Positions 15,342 to 23,749 of a DNA stretch of 37,387 nt are shown piece after piece. Each line of letters opens with the position of its first letter. Position 1 is the first letter of the stretch. This DNA is from Candidatus Bathyarchaeota archaeon (GTDB lineage Archaea > Thermoproteota > Bathyarchaeia > Bathyarchaeales > Bathycorpusculaceae), in contig PIXZ01000002.1 of the NCBI GenBank assembly GCA_003601605.1, forward strand, positions 1 to 37,387. Reading direction: 5' to 3'. The notes below the pieces were generated by a model. The model worked only from the letters and a program-made list of their open reading frames with translations. It did no database searches and was not told the origin of the DNA. The position numbers and the translations under genes are program-made.

Positions 15342-16313
15342 TTAGAGACTTATCTGAAACATCAAACGTTCAACTAACTCTTTGTAACGATTTCTTATCG
15401 TAACCTCCGTTACCTGCGCTATCTCAGCTATTTCCCTTTGCGTCTTTCTTTCGCCAGTTAGAACAGAAGCTATGTAACTTGCTGCAGCAGCGATGCCTGT
15501 GGGACCGCGTCCAGAAGTAAGTTTAAGTTCTTTAGCTGCGGCTAAAATTTTGTGAGCAATTTCTTCAACTTTTCCCTGCATTGTAAGCTGATTAGAAAAT
15601 TTAGTTATATATTGGCTTGGCTTAAGTGGTGGAATAGAATAGTCCAGCTCTTTTATTAGAAAGCGGTAACTTCGACCTACCTCTTTTTTGTTAACACTTG
15701 AGGCTTGAGCTATTTCCTCTAATGTTCTAGCTAGTCCACATTGTCTGCAAGCCAAGTAAATTGCTGCGGCAGTCACCCCTTGGATAGATCTTCCACGTAT
15801 TAGCCTTTCTTTTACAGCTTTACGGTAGATAACGGAGGCTGTTTCCAATATGTTCTTGGGAAGATTTAGATTGTTGGCAATTTTTGTTATTTCAGACAAT
15901 GCAAAAGCAAGATTTCGTTCAGTAGCGTCTGAAACTCTTATGCGCCGTTGCCATTTTCTAAGACGATATACTTGGGCTTTCTGTCCTGGTGATAAGCTTT
16001 TTCCGTAGATGTCTTTGTCGTGCCAATCAATCATTGTGGATAAGCCTTTATCGTGGATTGTGTATGTTAATGGAGCGCCGACCCTTGTGCGTTTCGTTCT
16101 TTGCTCGTCATCGAAGGCTCTCCATTCCGGTCCTCTATCAGCTATTTTTTGCGCTATTATTAATCCGCAATCCATGCAAACTATCTCTGCAGTTTCGTAA
16201 TCACGCATAAGTCTTGTGCTGCCACATTCAGGGCAGCATTGAACCCCTGTAGTTTCCTGCGATACCGCTAAAGGCGGATCAGCATGTTTATGTTCTTTTT
16301 CATCCTCAGCCAT
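15342..16313 (-). CDS. tfb: Transcription initiation factor TFB
   Basis: TFB is the archaeal TFIIB homologue that binds TBP-TATA and recruits RNA polymerase. The N-terminal zinc ribbon is [15 protein letters not shown] then IVCMDCG. Next comes the B-reader/linker with [21 protein letters not shown], which is strongly conserved. Two cyclin-like repeats follow (about residues 120-215 and 215-310); the second contains [20 protein letters not shown] and an [23 protein letters not shown], that contacts the BRE. The 323-aa length is typical. It starts 1 nt after the gar1 stop, the common archaeal gar1-tfb pair. Confidence 0.97.
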   Translation of the reverse strand: MAEDEKEHKHADPPLAVSQETTGVQCCPECGSTRLMRDYETAEIVCMDCGLIIAQKIADRGPEWRAFDDEQRTKRTRVGAPLTYTIHDKGLSTMIDWHDKDIYGKSLSPGQKAQVYRLRKWQRRIRVSDATERNLAFALSEITKIANNLNLPKNILETASVIYRKAVKERLIRGRSIQGVTAAAIYLACRQCGLARTLEEIAQASSVNKKEVGRSYRFLIKELDYSIPPLKPSQYITKFSNQLTMQGKVEEIAHKILAAAKELKLTSGRGPTGIAAAASYIASVLTGERKTQREIAEIAQVTEVTIRNRYKELVERLMFQISL

Positions 16314-16314
16314 T

Positions 16315-16563
16315 TTATTTCTTCTCCTTTCTCCTTTTCGAGGGGATTACATAGAGTTTTTTATTCGCCAATTTTCTAGGCTCTTTAATAGAAGGTTTTA
16401 TTGTCACGTATGGCGAGGATGTTGGGCCGATTATGTCGAAAACTTTTCCCACGACTTTTAAGTTTTCGTCAACGACTGTTTGGCCGAGTTTCGGTATAGT
16501 TTCACTTTTTACTATTATGTTCATGCTAGGAGTTACGTGTAGGACTCGGCCTAATCTCTGCAA
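16315..16563 (-). CDS. gar1: H/ACA RNP component Gar1
   Basis: Gar1 is the small beta-barrel partner of the pseudouridine synthase Cbf5 in H/ACA RNPs. The 82-aa sequence has the barrel core [39 protein letters not shown] and [13 protein letters not shown], with a basic KRRKEKK tail. The frame starts at TTG 16563, with a GGGG Shine-Dalgarno about 11 nt upstream, and the conserved LGRV segment begins within three residues. Its position directly before tfb supports the call. Confidence 0.9.
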   Translation of the reverse strand: MQRLGRVLHVTPSMNIIVKSETIPKLGQTVVDENLKVVGKVFDIIGPTSSPYVTIKPSIKEPRKLANKKLYVIPSKRRKEKK

Positions 16564-16725
16564 ACTTTTAATTTCCCCTTACGAAAAGCAAATGTTCAAA
16601 TGAAGCATGTTATTTAAATTTTTCCGTCTCTAAACGCGATTAAAAGGCGTTTATTTGGCTTTTAGAGTCGAAACCTTCATAAATGAGAAATGTTGATAAG
16701 ACTGTGCATTTGAAGGGTGAGGCTT

Positions 16726-17109
16726 ATGTCGAAACCATTCTACGTAAAATTTGAAGTGCCCAAAGAAGTTGCAGATGCGGCCTATGAAGCCCTGCAAATA
16801 GCCGCAAGAACGGGCTCCGTCAGAAAAGGCACAAACGAGACTACTAAGGCTGTTGAAAGAGCACAGGCAAAGCTTGTGGTTATAGCTGAGGATGTTGACC
16901 CGCCGGAAGTTGTGGCGCATCTGCCGCTTTTATGTGAAGAGAGGAAAATCCCATACTTGTTTGTTCCAAGTAAGGAGAAGATTGGCGGTGCTGTGGGTAT
17001 TGATGTTCCAGCTGCTTCTGCGTGTATAGTCAAAGAGGGAGAAGCTGTAGGATTAGTTAAGGAGATAGTTACAAGAATTGAGCAGGTCAGAAGAGGAACT
17101 AAAGGATGA
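16726..17109 (+). CDS. rpl7ae: Ribosomal protein L7Ae (eL8), kink-turn binding protein
   Basis: L7Ae binds kink-turns in 23S rRNA, C/D and H/ACA guide RNAs and archaeal RNase P. The sequence shows [20 protein letters not shown] and [18 protein letters not shown], and then [20 protein letters not shown], all family hallmarks. The ATG at 16726 (127 aa) is preferred to the GTG at 16717, because AAGGGTG lies 6 nt upstream and archaeal proteins begin close to the FYVKFEVP segment. It overlaps eS28 by the four bases ATGA. Its partner RNA could include the C/D candidate at 27168. Confidence 0.95.
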   Translation: MSKPFYVKFEVPKEVADAAYEALQIAARTGSVRKGTNETTKAVERAQAKLVVIAEDVDPPEVVAHLPLLCEERKIPYLFVPSKEKIGGAVGIDVPAASACIVKEGEAVGLVKEIVTRIEQVRRGTKG

Positions 17110-17333
17110 GTAAGGGAGAGAAAGAGGCTGGAGAAGAGCTTACACCAGCAGAAGTTATCCAAATAATCGGTCGAACTGGGGTGACTGGCGAAATTACACA
17201 AGTGCGAGTGCGCATTTTAGAAGGTAGGGAAAAAGGGCGTATTATAACACGTAACGTTAAGGGTCCTATACGAGTTCAAGATATTCTAATGCTTAGAGAA
17301 ACAGAGAGGGAAGCAAAGAAGATTACCCGCTAA
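17106..17333 (+). CDS. rps28e: Ribosomal protein eS28
   Basis: This is a 75-aa small-subunit protein with the OB-like core [40 protein letters not shown] and the typical end [17 protein letters not shown]. The start ATG overlaps the L7Ae stop (ATGA), giving translational coupling. The L7Ae-S28e-L24e order is the standard archaeal arrangement. Confidence 0.96.
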   Translation: MSKGEKEAGEELTPAEVIQIIGRTGVTGEITQVRVRILEGREKGRIITRNVKGPIRVQDILMLRETEREAKKITR

Positions 17334-17363
17334 TCTAAAGATGGTTAGAAGGAGGATATTCCA

Positions 17364-17561
17364 TTGCCTAGACCTAGAAAATGTTCATTTTGCGGCAGCG
17401 AATTTCCAGCCGGTACTGGCATGATGTATGTTAAAAATGATGGTTCTATTTTGTGGTTTTGTTCGAGTAAATGTAGAAAAAGCTCTTTGAAGTTTGGAAG
17501 AGACGCTCGAAAACTTAAATGGACAAAATATTTCGGTAAGGAAGAAAAGGGAAAAGCATAA
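17364..17561 (+). CDS. rpl24e: Ribosomal protein eL24
   Basis: This is a 65-aa large-subunit protein with an N-terminal zinc site, [17 protein letters not shown] then [10 protein letters not shown], and a basic end, [13 protein letters not shown]. The start is TTG at 17364, with a strong AAGGAGG (17349-17355) 8 nt upstream; no ATG exists at the right place. In many archaea ndk and infB follow this gene; here a minus-strand radical SAM gene follows after 9 nt. Confidence 0.95.
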   Translation: MPRPRKCSFCGSEFPAGTGMMYVKNDGSILWFCSSKCRKSSLKFGRDARKLKWTKYFGKEEKGKA

Positions 17562-17570
17562 TTTACGTCT

Positions 17571-19100
17571 TTATCGTTTTTTATTTCCCACTATTTTTTC
17601 CCATAAAGGTTTGTTGTGAATACAACCTATATCTGGCGCATTCACATTTCCATTGAAATAGCTGTAGGCCCTTGCTCGGCAACCTCCACAAATATACTTG
17701 TCTGGACAGTTTCCGCAACCCACTTCTTTTCCATCGACAATGTAGTTTTCTAGATCTTCTCTTACGCGAAGTTTCCATAAAAGTGGATGATTATCCCAGA
17801 TTTCTTCAAAATTGTCTTTTAATATGTTTCCAAGCACCGTATCCTTATTTGTTGGAAAGAAGACGCAAGGTTTGATATCTCCGTTTGGTTCGAGACAGCA
17901 ATATAGACGCCCAGCACCGCATCCGCCTAGAAAGTTTGCAACATTTTCCACGCCCTTTTTTGCGGCGTAGTGAGCTTCCACCATGAATTTTTCTCCAAAC
18001 TTTTGTGAAAGCTCTTTTGTTACGCTAGCATATTGAGGGCAAGTGCTGAAAAATCTGTCGACCTTCACATTAGATTTTCCATATTTTACTTCTTCCTCTT
18101 TTGCTTGCAAATACAATCCAATTATTTCTGTTCCAATCGTTTCTAGAACATGAAGCCTCTCTTCAGGGGTCAAGTCTAACTCTACATAGGCTTTTGCTCT
18201 TCCAGTTGGAATGTAGTTGAAATGCATAAATCTAACGCCCAACTCTTTAGCTAAGCCTATTATTTTCTCCGTTTCCGCCAGGTTACCCTTGTGCAGAACC
18301 GTTGCGATACATGTGTCTATGCCTTCTTCAACACAGTTTTTTACACCCCTCATAGCGTTTTCGAAGGCACCCGGAACTCCTCTGAACTCGTTGTGCACTT
18401 GCGGCGTAGCACCATCAATACTTATTTCCACATAGTCTATTCCTGCATCTTTTATTTTCTTTGCATTGTCCTTTGTGATTAAAGTTCCGTTTGAGGCTAT
18501 GCTAACGTATCCTATACGTTTTCTCGCGTAAGCAGCCAGTTCAAAAAAGTCTTTTCTAACGAGGGGTTCGCCTCCACTGAAAGAAAGGGCGGGCAATCCT
18601 ATACCAGAAATGTGTGAAAGAATGTCCAGAACCTCCTTAGCTTCTTCGGTTGAGAGTTCCCTCCGTTTAGTGTTTCCTGCATTTTCATAGCAATGTTTAC
18701 ACCTAAGGTTACATTGATAGGTAAAGTTCCAAACAATTTCAAAAGGTCCAGCCGGCACAAAGGGTATGCGTATGCCATATTTTTCTATACCTTTCATCAT
18801 TAAGCCGAACCCGCGAAGCCAAGCCTCGCCGTATTCATTGTTTAAAAATTGGTTGCGCATGAAATTCTTGTCTGCACGTAAGAGACGGCTGCCAATTTCA
18901 TAAAATGGATTGGCTATTTTACGGCTTATGTGTCGGCATGTGGAACAAAGAGGAACAGGTTCTCCTAAGAAATCTTTCAACGAATTCAAGAGGAGACTGC
19001 CATCTTTTGGACAATTTTTGTCGATGGAGCTAATTAATGGTTTGAGCATGGGATTTATTGTTATGGAGAACAATGCATTTTCTAATGTGTCGCGTTGCAT
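17571..19100 (-). CDS. Radical SAM/SPASM-domain enzyme
   Basis: The 4Fe-4S motif is CNLRCKHC (Cys130, 134, 137) after the first strand FEIVWNFTYQ, with the SAM-binding SFSGGEPLV loop downstream. The C-terminal region has a SPASM-type cysteine set (CGAGRLYCCLEPNGDIKPC, then CGNCPDKYICGGCRARAY) that binds auxiliary clusters. The roughly 115-residue N-terminal extension contains another cysteine pair (PLCSTC, Cys52/Cys55). SPASM enzymes modify peptides or act in heme and cofactor synthesis (NirJ/AhbD-like); the substrate cannot be chosen from the sequence. No convincing precursor peptide is seen in the 214-nt gap upstream. Start ATG 19100, weak Shine-Dalgarno; 509 aa is long for the family. Confidence 0.85.
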   Translation of the reverse strand: MQRDTLENALFSITINPMLKPLISSIDKNCPKDGSLLLNSLKDFLGEPVPLCSTCRHISRKIANPFYEIGSRLLRADKNFMRNQFLNNEYGEAWLRGFGLMMKGIEKYGIRIPFVPAGPFEIVWNFTYQCNLRCKHCYENAGNTKRRELSTEEAKEVLDILSHISGIGLPALSFSGGEPLVRKDFFELAAYARKRIGYVSIASNGTLITKDNAKKIKDAGIDYVEISIDGATPQVHNEFRGVPGAFENAMRGVKNCVEEGIDTCIATVLHKGNLAETEKIIGLAKELGVRFMHFNYIPTGRAKAYVELDLTPEERLHVLETIGTEIIGLYLQAKEEEVKYGKSNVKVDRFFSTCPQYASVTKELSQKFGEKFMVEAHYAAKKGVENVANFLGGCGAGRLYCCLEPNGDIKPCVFFPTNKDTVLGNILKDNFEEIWDNHPLLWKLRVREDLENYIVDGKEVGCGNCPDKYICGGCRARAYSYFNGNVNAPDIGCIHNKPLWEKIVGNKKR

Positions 19101-19314
19101 GGGATTTCACTTCAAGGTTATGGATGAGAATGTTTATTATAATTTTCTCTCTGAAAATTATTTTGTTTGATTTCATAATCTATAACTGGTATGATGCTCT
19201 AAATTCAAAGAGCGATGGGGTCAGTCAGGTAGTAACTTTAAATAATTATTGGAATAGATTTCTAAAGGTTTTATACCATAAAAATGGGGGAAGGATTCTG
19301 CTTTAGTCTGCGTT
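19101..19314. other. 214-nt intergenic region, no gene seen
   Basis: The stretch is A/T rich and separates the protease stop from the radical SAM start, both on the minus strand. It presumably holds the radical SAM promoter (A/T-rich tracts at 19160-19190 and 19215-19260). I see no convincing small ORF, tRNA or guide RNA. Confidence 0.4.
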
Positions 19315-21741
19315 TTAGCGTATTCCAAACCCACTGAATTTTAGTGTAAATTTGATGATTAGCACGTAGGGTTCGTTTCCAGCATATATTGAGTAACCGT
19401 CTATAAGTACGGATAGTGTAGTCGGGTTTCCTAGTATTACACGTTCTGGCGAGTTCAATGTTACACCGTCGAAGTTGTATCCTTCGTCCCAGTAAACATA
19501 CAGGTCAAGATCTGATGTTGGATACACGCTCCAGTCTCTTAACCAGTAAAGCGTAATTTCTGCAGACACTGCCTTCTTTGGCACTTTAATATCTATCCAT
19601 CCCGTGTTTTCGCCTTCAGCAAGCTTGCCGGTTAATATTACATATTTGTAGAACCCTGGTCGCCATCTTTGATGTTTCACTTTGATTTTTATGTGGCACG
19701 ATATATTGTCGTAGCTTGTCCAATCGTTTTCTATAACTATCTTAACATAGCCTTGTTCTATAGGTGCCAAGCGTGTAAGATCATCCATGTAAACACCGGA
19801 TACATCTCCTGACCAGGTTGTTTCATAGTCGGTGATTAAGAATGAAGCGTCACCCCAAACGTTGGCGCTATCTATAAAGTACGCGTAGGTTGCTCTCTTG
19901 GCGCTTTGGATGTAGACTTCAAGACTGTTTAAGCCGATGTCCTCGCCTAATTCTACGTTGGTTATCTCCAATTCTATTGAACCAGTAAGGTGGGTTACTC
20001 TGAATATGAAGTCTTTCTTGTGGCCTGGCTGCAAATCAATAATGTCTGTTTCGTAGGTTCCAGCACTAAAGATGGGTATATTGCTTATATCTTCAAGCCA
20101 ACCGCACGGAGGCAGAGGTTCTGCCACATCACCTATTGAAGGGTCATTGTCTAAGGCTACCAGCGCGTTCCAAGCGTTCAGGAAGCCTGCTCCTTGGTCG
20201 TATTCGTTGTAGCCCTCGAGCCAAACAGCGCCGTTTTGAAGAGCTTGCTTGTAATCTTCAGGTGTAGCGCCTGAAATGAAGGATTCTGCATAAGTGTTTA
20301 ACAGTGCTACGGCTCCTGAAACGGCTGGAGTAGCCATAGAAGTGCCAGAAGCCCACGCTATGGCCTGCGGGTCTTCCTCGTCATGGTAAGCTGACATTAC
20401 ATAAATTCCTGTAGCGGCTAAAGTTGGCTTTAAGCGGCCATCTGATGTTGGTCCTCGGCTGCTAAAGGCGTAGATTTGAGGTGTTTCGCTAGTAAATAAG
20501 TAGTATCCTATTCCTAGTGTCTCATAAATCTGGTCCCAGAAAACTCGCGTTTGTACAGGAGTTGCAGCGGCTCCGACGGTTATTGCCGTGTTTGCAGACC
20601 CTGGACTACCCACAGTCATTGGGGCTGGGCCTTCGTTTCCAGCTGCGGCAACAACGGTTATGCCATATGAGGTTATGTAATCAACAAGTTGGTCTTCTAC
20701 GTCTCTACCATCAAACACTGTTGGTCCGCCAAGACTCATGCTTATAACATCAACATCGTATCCTTGTTCAAGTTTCATGTTTAACGCGTATTCCATTCCT
20801 GCTAGGATGTAGGATTCTGGAACACCCTCTCCGGTGTGCGGGAACACTTTGATGGAAAATAGGTCAGCAGCAGGTGCCATACCTAAAAGCCAAATTACTT
20901 TGTAGCCGGGATACCCATATGGCTCGGCAGACGGCAATTCTTGTCCAGTGTATAATTCAATGCTTTGAACTAATAGGTCGTCTTCGGGCACGATTATTCC
21001 GCCAGTGCTTGCGATTATTCCAGCCACGTGAGTCCCGTGCCAATGGTTATCAGTTCTGTTCCATCCTTCATATTCTGTGCCAACATCTGGGCTAAGGTCA
21101 ACACCGCCGATTATAGAAGTGCCAGCAAACAAGAAGTGGCCTGCCCACAAGCCAGTATCGATAATTACCACCAACGTATCTTGACCATAGTCGCCAAGCT
21201 CCCACACGGGTTCAGCTCCCATAGCCGTCGGGTTCCAATAGTTGCACGGTTGGATTTCAGCTATCGCTTCTGGAGTTGCAACTATAGTTTCGTAGCCGCT
21301 TAAGTAGGCGTCTGCAGATTCAGGTTCCACGTCAAGCTCTGGGATTTGCGGAATAACACCAGCCAGAGAACGAGGCTCATCATAGTAGATTCTTAATATG
21401 TCTTTGTTTTCTGCAAGAGTAAGAATCTTGTTGGCAGGGATAGACGCTGCTAGTACGTCAACGTACTGAAATTGATTTCTAATATTTCCACCCAGTCTTT
21501 GAATATCGGCTATAACACTGCTATAGTCATCTGTAGCGGTAGTAATCAAGATGTTTATAGGAGTATCTCCTTGAGTTTCTATCATGTTAAGAAGAGTATG
21601 CGAAATTTTCATGTAGCATGGCGAGATTGGTGAATTCACCGCCAGAGGTATTGCAAATGCAAATGAAGATATCATCAACAATGAAATCAGCATCAGTGGC
21701 TTCGAGTTTCCTTTTAAAAGGCCTAAAGTGGAATAGTTCAT
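19315..21741 (-). CDS. Secreted subtilisin-like (S8) serine protease
   Basis: A signal peptide (SKPLMLISLLMISSFAFA) is followed by a propeptide-like region (about 60-125, INILITTATDDYSSVIADI). The peptidase S8 domain has all catalytic residues: Asp195 in VVIIDTGLWAGH, His235 in HWHGTHVAGI, the oxyanion Asn369 in AAAGNEGPAP, and Ser468 in SGTSMATPAVSG. About 300 further residues form a beta-rich C-terminal region without an obvious membrane anchor, probably for binding or stability. A strong Shine-Dalgarno (AAGGGGAG) precedes the ATG. The total of 808 aa is normal for archaeal secreted subtilases. It probably degrades extracellular protein, consistent with a peptide-using lifestyle; its targets are unknown. 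Confidence 0.95.
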   Translation of the reverse strand: MNYSTLGLLKGNSKPLMLISLLMISSFAFAIPLAVNSPISPCYMKISHTLLNMIETQGDTPINILITTATDDYSSVIADIQRLGGNIRNQFQYVDVLAASIPANKILTLAENKDILRIYYDEPRSLAGVIPQIPELDVEPESADAYLSGYETIVATPEAIAEIQPCNYWNPTAMGAEPVWELGDYGQDTLVVIIDTGLWAGHFLFAGTSIIGGVDLSPDVGTEYEGWNRTDNHWHGTHVAGIIASTGGIIVPEDDLLVQSIELYTGQELPSAEPYGYPGYKVIWLLGMAPAADLFSIKVFPHTGEGVPESYILAGMEYALNMKLEQGYDVDVISMSLGGPTVFDGRDVEDQLVDYITSYGITVVAAAGNEGPAPMTVGSPGSANTAITVGAAATPVQTRVFWDQIYETLGIGYYLFTSETPQIYAFSSRGPTSDGRLKPTLAATGIYVMSAYHDEEDPQAIAWASGTSMATPAVSGAVALLNTYAESFISGATPEDYKQALQNGAVWLEGYNEYDQGAGFLNAWNALVALDNDPSIGDVAEPLPPCGWLEDISNIPIFSAGTYETDIIDLQPGHKKDFIFRVTHLTGSIELEITNVELGEDIGLNSLEVYIQSAKRATYAYFIDSANVWGDASFLITDYETTWSGDVSGVYMDDLTRLAPIEQGYVKIVIENDWTSYDNISCHIKIKVKHQRWRPGFYKYVILTGKLAEGENTGWIDIKVPKKAVSAEITLYWLRDWSVYPTSDLDLYVYWDEGYNFDGVTLNSPERVILGNPTTLSVLIDGYSIYAGNEPYVLIIKFTLKFSGFGIR

Positions 21742-21838
21742 TTTCTCCCCTTCCTAATCTGTTTGCAATAATTAATGATGATAAGTAGAATTTTAAATTT
21801 GTGGAAAAAACTTCCATAGCAAATTTTTAATAAAATAG

Positions 21839-21943
21839 TAGCGGGGGGTCGACTTTCAAGAGGCCAGACACCCGACCTCTTTTTGAACGACCGATCTCTG
21901 GGTTATGAGCCCAGCGGGTTAATCCTGGCTACCCCACCCCGCT
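21839..21943 (-). tRNA. Initiator tRNA-Met(CAU) with a T-loop intron
   Basis: The minus strand folds into a complete tRNA. The acceptor is AGCGGGG/CCCCGCU (starting A1:U72), the D-stem GGGU/ACCC, the anticodon stem CUGGG/CCCAG with loop CUCAUAA, a 5-nt variable loop and the T-stem GGUCG/CGACC. The A1:U72 pair and the three consecutive G:C pairs at 29-31/39-41 mark the initiator species. The T-loop contains 36 nt instead of 7; removing a 29-nt intron (21853-21881) leaves UUCAAAU. The mature RNA is 76 nt with discriminator A; CCA is not encoded. A TATA-like CTTAAATATT lies at 21968-21977 upstream. Read on the plus strand the loop would give an implausible ATG anticodon. Confidence 0.95.
21853..21881 (-). 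other. tRNA intron at position 59/60 in a bulge-helix-bulge
   Basis: The precursor forms an ideal BHB. The central 4-bp helix is UUCA (54-57) with UGAA. The 3-nt bulges are AAA and AGU. The outer helix is the T-stem, and the inner helix is AGAGGUC/GGCCUCU (7 bp, one G-U) closed by GGGUGUCU. Cutting after the second base of each bulge removes 29 nt and leaves a normal 7-nt T-loop. Exon 1 is 62 nt and exon 2 is 14 nt. Confidence 0.85.
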
Positions 21944-22032
21944 ACCTTTATGCTAAGTAAAAGCATTCTTAAATATTTTCGTGAAACATTTTAGTATTAC
22001 GTTTCCGCTTATGAACTGTTGGCGTATACAAG

Positions 22033-22677
22033 ATGGATAGGCTTTACTTTCACAAAATATTCGAGCCTGTTTTTGAAAATCCAGTTTTTGTCCAGGGGCT
22101 TCCGGGTTTTGGAAATGTTGGAAAGATTGCAGCTTATCTTTTGATAAAGTTTTGTGGAGCGAAACCTTTTGCAGAGTTGTATTCGCCTTCTTTTCCAGAC
22201 TACGTTTCGGTCAATTCTAAAGGTATTTGCCGCTTGCCAAAATACGAGTTTTACGCTGCTCATATGGAAAAGAACGATTTCTTAATAATGACGGGTGATA
22301 CGCAACCGTCTTTTGACGACGTGGTGGCGCATTACGTGGTTTGTAATGAAATACTGGATTTTGTGGAAAAATACGGTTGCAACTTTATCGTAACAATTGG
22401 CGGGGTTCCAATAACTAAAGAAGAAGCGCAGGTTTACGTGGCTGCAACTTCGCCGAGACTTGCAACAGAATTTATGGAAAAAGGCGCTGTAATCTACAGC
22501 AAAGGCAGAATTGTAGGAGCTACGGGCTTGACATTGGCGCTTGCAAAAGAACGCGGATTGGAAGGCGTATGCCTCTTAGGTTCAACAACGGGGCTTAAAG
22601 CAGACCGTGGAGCTGGTTTTGCAGTTTTCAAGTTTCTCATGAAGGCTTTAGGAAACGAAGTAAAGGAAGGGTTATAA
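22033..22677 (+). CDS. PAC2-family protein (proteasome-assembly-chaperone-like)
   Basis: The 214-aa protein fits the archaeal PAC2 family. The N-terminal VFVQGLPGFGNVGKIAAYLL is its most typical segment. This is followed by LIMTGDTQPSFDDVVAHY, a TIGGVPITKE strand-turn, IVGATGLTLALAKERGL and CLLGSTTGLKADRGA. Eukaryotic PAC2 helps assemble the proteasome core; the archaeal family is related in fold but its role is not firmly established. There is no clear Shine-Dalgarno before the ATG, so it may be leaderless. It precedes the 71-aa membrane protein by 42 nt. Confidence 0.88.
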   Translation: MDRLYFHKIFEPVFENPVFVQGLPGFGNVGKIAAYLLIKFCGAKPFAELYSPSFPDYVSVNSKGICRLPKYEFYAAHMEKNDFLIMTGDTQPSFDDVVAHYVVCNEILDFVEKYGCNFIVTIGGVPITKEEAQVYVAATSPRLATEFMEKGAVIYSKGRIVGATGLTLALAKERGLEGVCLLGSTTGLKADRGAGFAVFKFLMKALGNEVKEGL

Positions 22678-22719
22678 GACAAAACAGTAAATTTGAATCT
22701 GGTATAGGAAAGTGAAAAC

Positions 22720-22935
22720 ATGCCAGCTAAAATAGATTTAAATTCAAAATTCTGGAAAACCTTTTTTATATTGTTAGCGGCTCTTCTGATGTTTGCCGGG
22801 CCAACATATGTAGTTTATGTACTAATAAATGTTCTCAACATGGAGTACGTGCTTTCTATGGCTTCAGGTGGCATTCTCTTTATTGTGGGCTTAATACTTT
22901 TGTGGTATCTGGTTAAAAACAAGGTTATTTCTTAG
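22720..22935 (+). CDS. Small two-helix membrane protein
   Basis: This is a 71-residue protein with two hydrophobic segments: about 13-37 (FFILLAALLMFAGPTYVVYV) and 45-65 (MASGGILFIVGLILLWYLV). A short cytoplasm-type N-terminus and a KNK end flank them. The Shine-Dalgarno AGGAAAGTGA is near the ATG. I recognise no family. Probably co-transcribed with the PAC2 gene. Confidence 0.72.
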   Translation: MPAKIDLNSKFWKTFFILLAALLMFAGPTYVVYVLINVLNMEYVLSMASGGILFIVGLILLWYLVKNKVIS

Positions 22936-23067
22936 TTTTTGTATGCCTACGGATACCCAGCAACATCATCTTTTCGAAACAAAATTCTTCATCTGTGATT
23001 ATTAAAATGATGATTTAATGTTAAAATTGTTTAGTTGTGTACGTCAAGTTAGCAAAGCATATAAGAT

Positions 23068-23691
23068 ATGCTAAAGGATATAACAATTATGCAGAAGGAA
23101 AAAGAGAAAAAGCTCGAAGAAATCATAAATAAAAACCGAAAAAATACCAAAAGAACAACGATAATTTTGGAAAAAGAAGAACGCGAGTTTATAGACTCGC
23201 TTATCAGAGAGGGGAAGGAGCCCGGCATAAAACCCCTAATTTCCAAGATGCTTGACGTTTACCGGAGCATGATGGTTTATGATTGGCGTTTTCCCGGCGA
23301 ATATTATTGTGGTATAAGCCGCATAGCCTTTGTGAACGTTGAATTAATCAACATACTTATTCAGAACATTCCACGCGAAAAATGGCGGGAAATAGGGAGA
23401 AAAATGGGTGAAGCAGCAAAGGTTTCTATGGAAGCCACCCTTAACATTGAAACAGCAAACCGTGAAAAATGGCAGGAAGTTTTCAAACGCCTGAGGGTTC
23501 AAGGGTTCGGCGACTTCTACTTAAAAGACAAATACATTCTTATAAAAACGCCGTTTATTAGCAAACCGCAAATCTGGGCTGGTTTTCTAGAGGGTTTGCT
23601 AACTGTGGAGTTAAACGTCAAAACTAATAATCCTCCGTTTGTTTTTGAAATCAAGGAAGAACAGCCGCAAAAGTTGGGTAAACCTTCCTAG
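23068..23691 (+). CDS. Hypothetical protein with N-terminal ribbon-helix-helix-like segment
   Basis: Residues 1-25 are a charged helix. KRTTIILEKEEREFIDSLIR, then PLISKMLDVYRSM (about 28-70), looks like a ribbon-helix-helix DNA-binding unit. The remaining 135 residues, from YDWRFPGEYYCGISRIAFVN to the C-terminus, form an alpha/beta domain I do not recognise, possibly a sensor. The ATG at 23068 has no Shine-Dalgarno; ATG at 23089 has AAAGGA about 9 nt upstream and may be the true start. It stands 58 nt before the AmrS-like gene and could be its regulator, but that is inference. Confidence 0.68.
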   Translation: MLKDITIMQKEKEKKLEEIINKNRKNTKRTTIILEKEEREFIDSLIREGKEPGIKPLISKMLDVYRSMMVYDWRFPGEYYCGISRIAFVNVELINILIQNIPREKWREIGRKMGEAAKVSMEATLNIETANREKWQEVFKRLRVQGFGDFYLKDKYILIKTPFISKPQIWAGFLEGLLTVELNVKTNNPPFVFEIKEEQPQKLGKPS

Positions 23692-23749
23692 AGAAGCGAA
23701 AGATTTACAGATAAGGTTTAAACCCTTTAAATCGAGGATAGAAGATTAA

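Noticed and set aside
19101-19314. Small minus-strand ORF upstream of the SPASM enzyme as a RiPP precursor
   Set aside because: The frame overlaps the enzyme's N-terminus out of phase, has no leader/core pattern and no Shine-Dalgarno.
21839-21943. tRNA on the plus strand with anticodon ATG
   Set aside because: Archaeal tRNA-His uses GUG. The minus strand gives a complete initiator tRNA with CAU and correct arms.
22936-23067. Possible C/D sRNA with an ATGATGA box near 23007
   Set aside because: No D box (CTGA) at a suitable distance on either strand and no closing stem.
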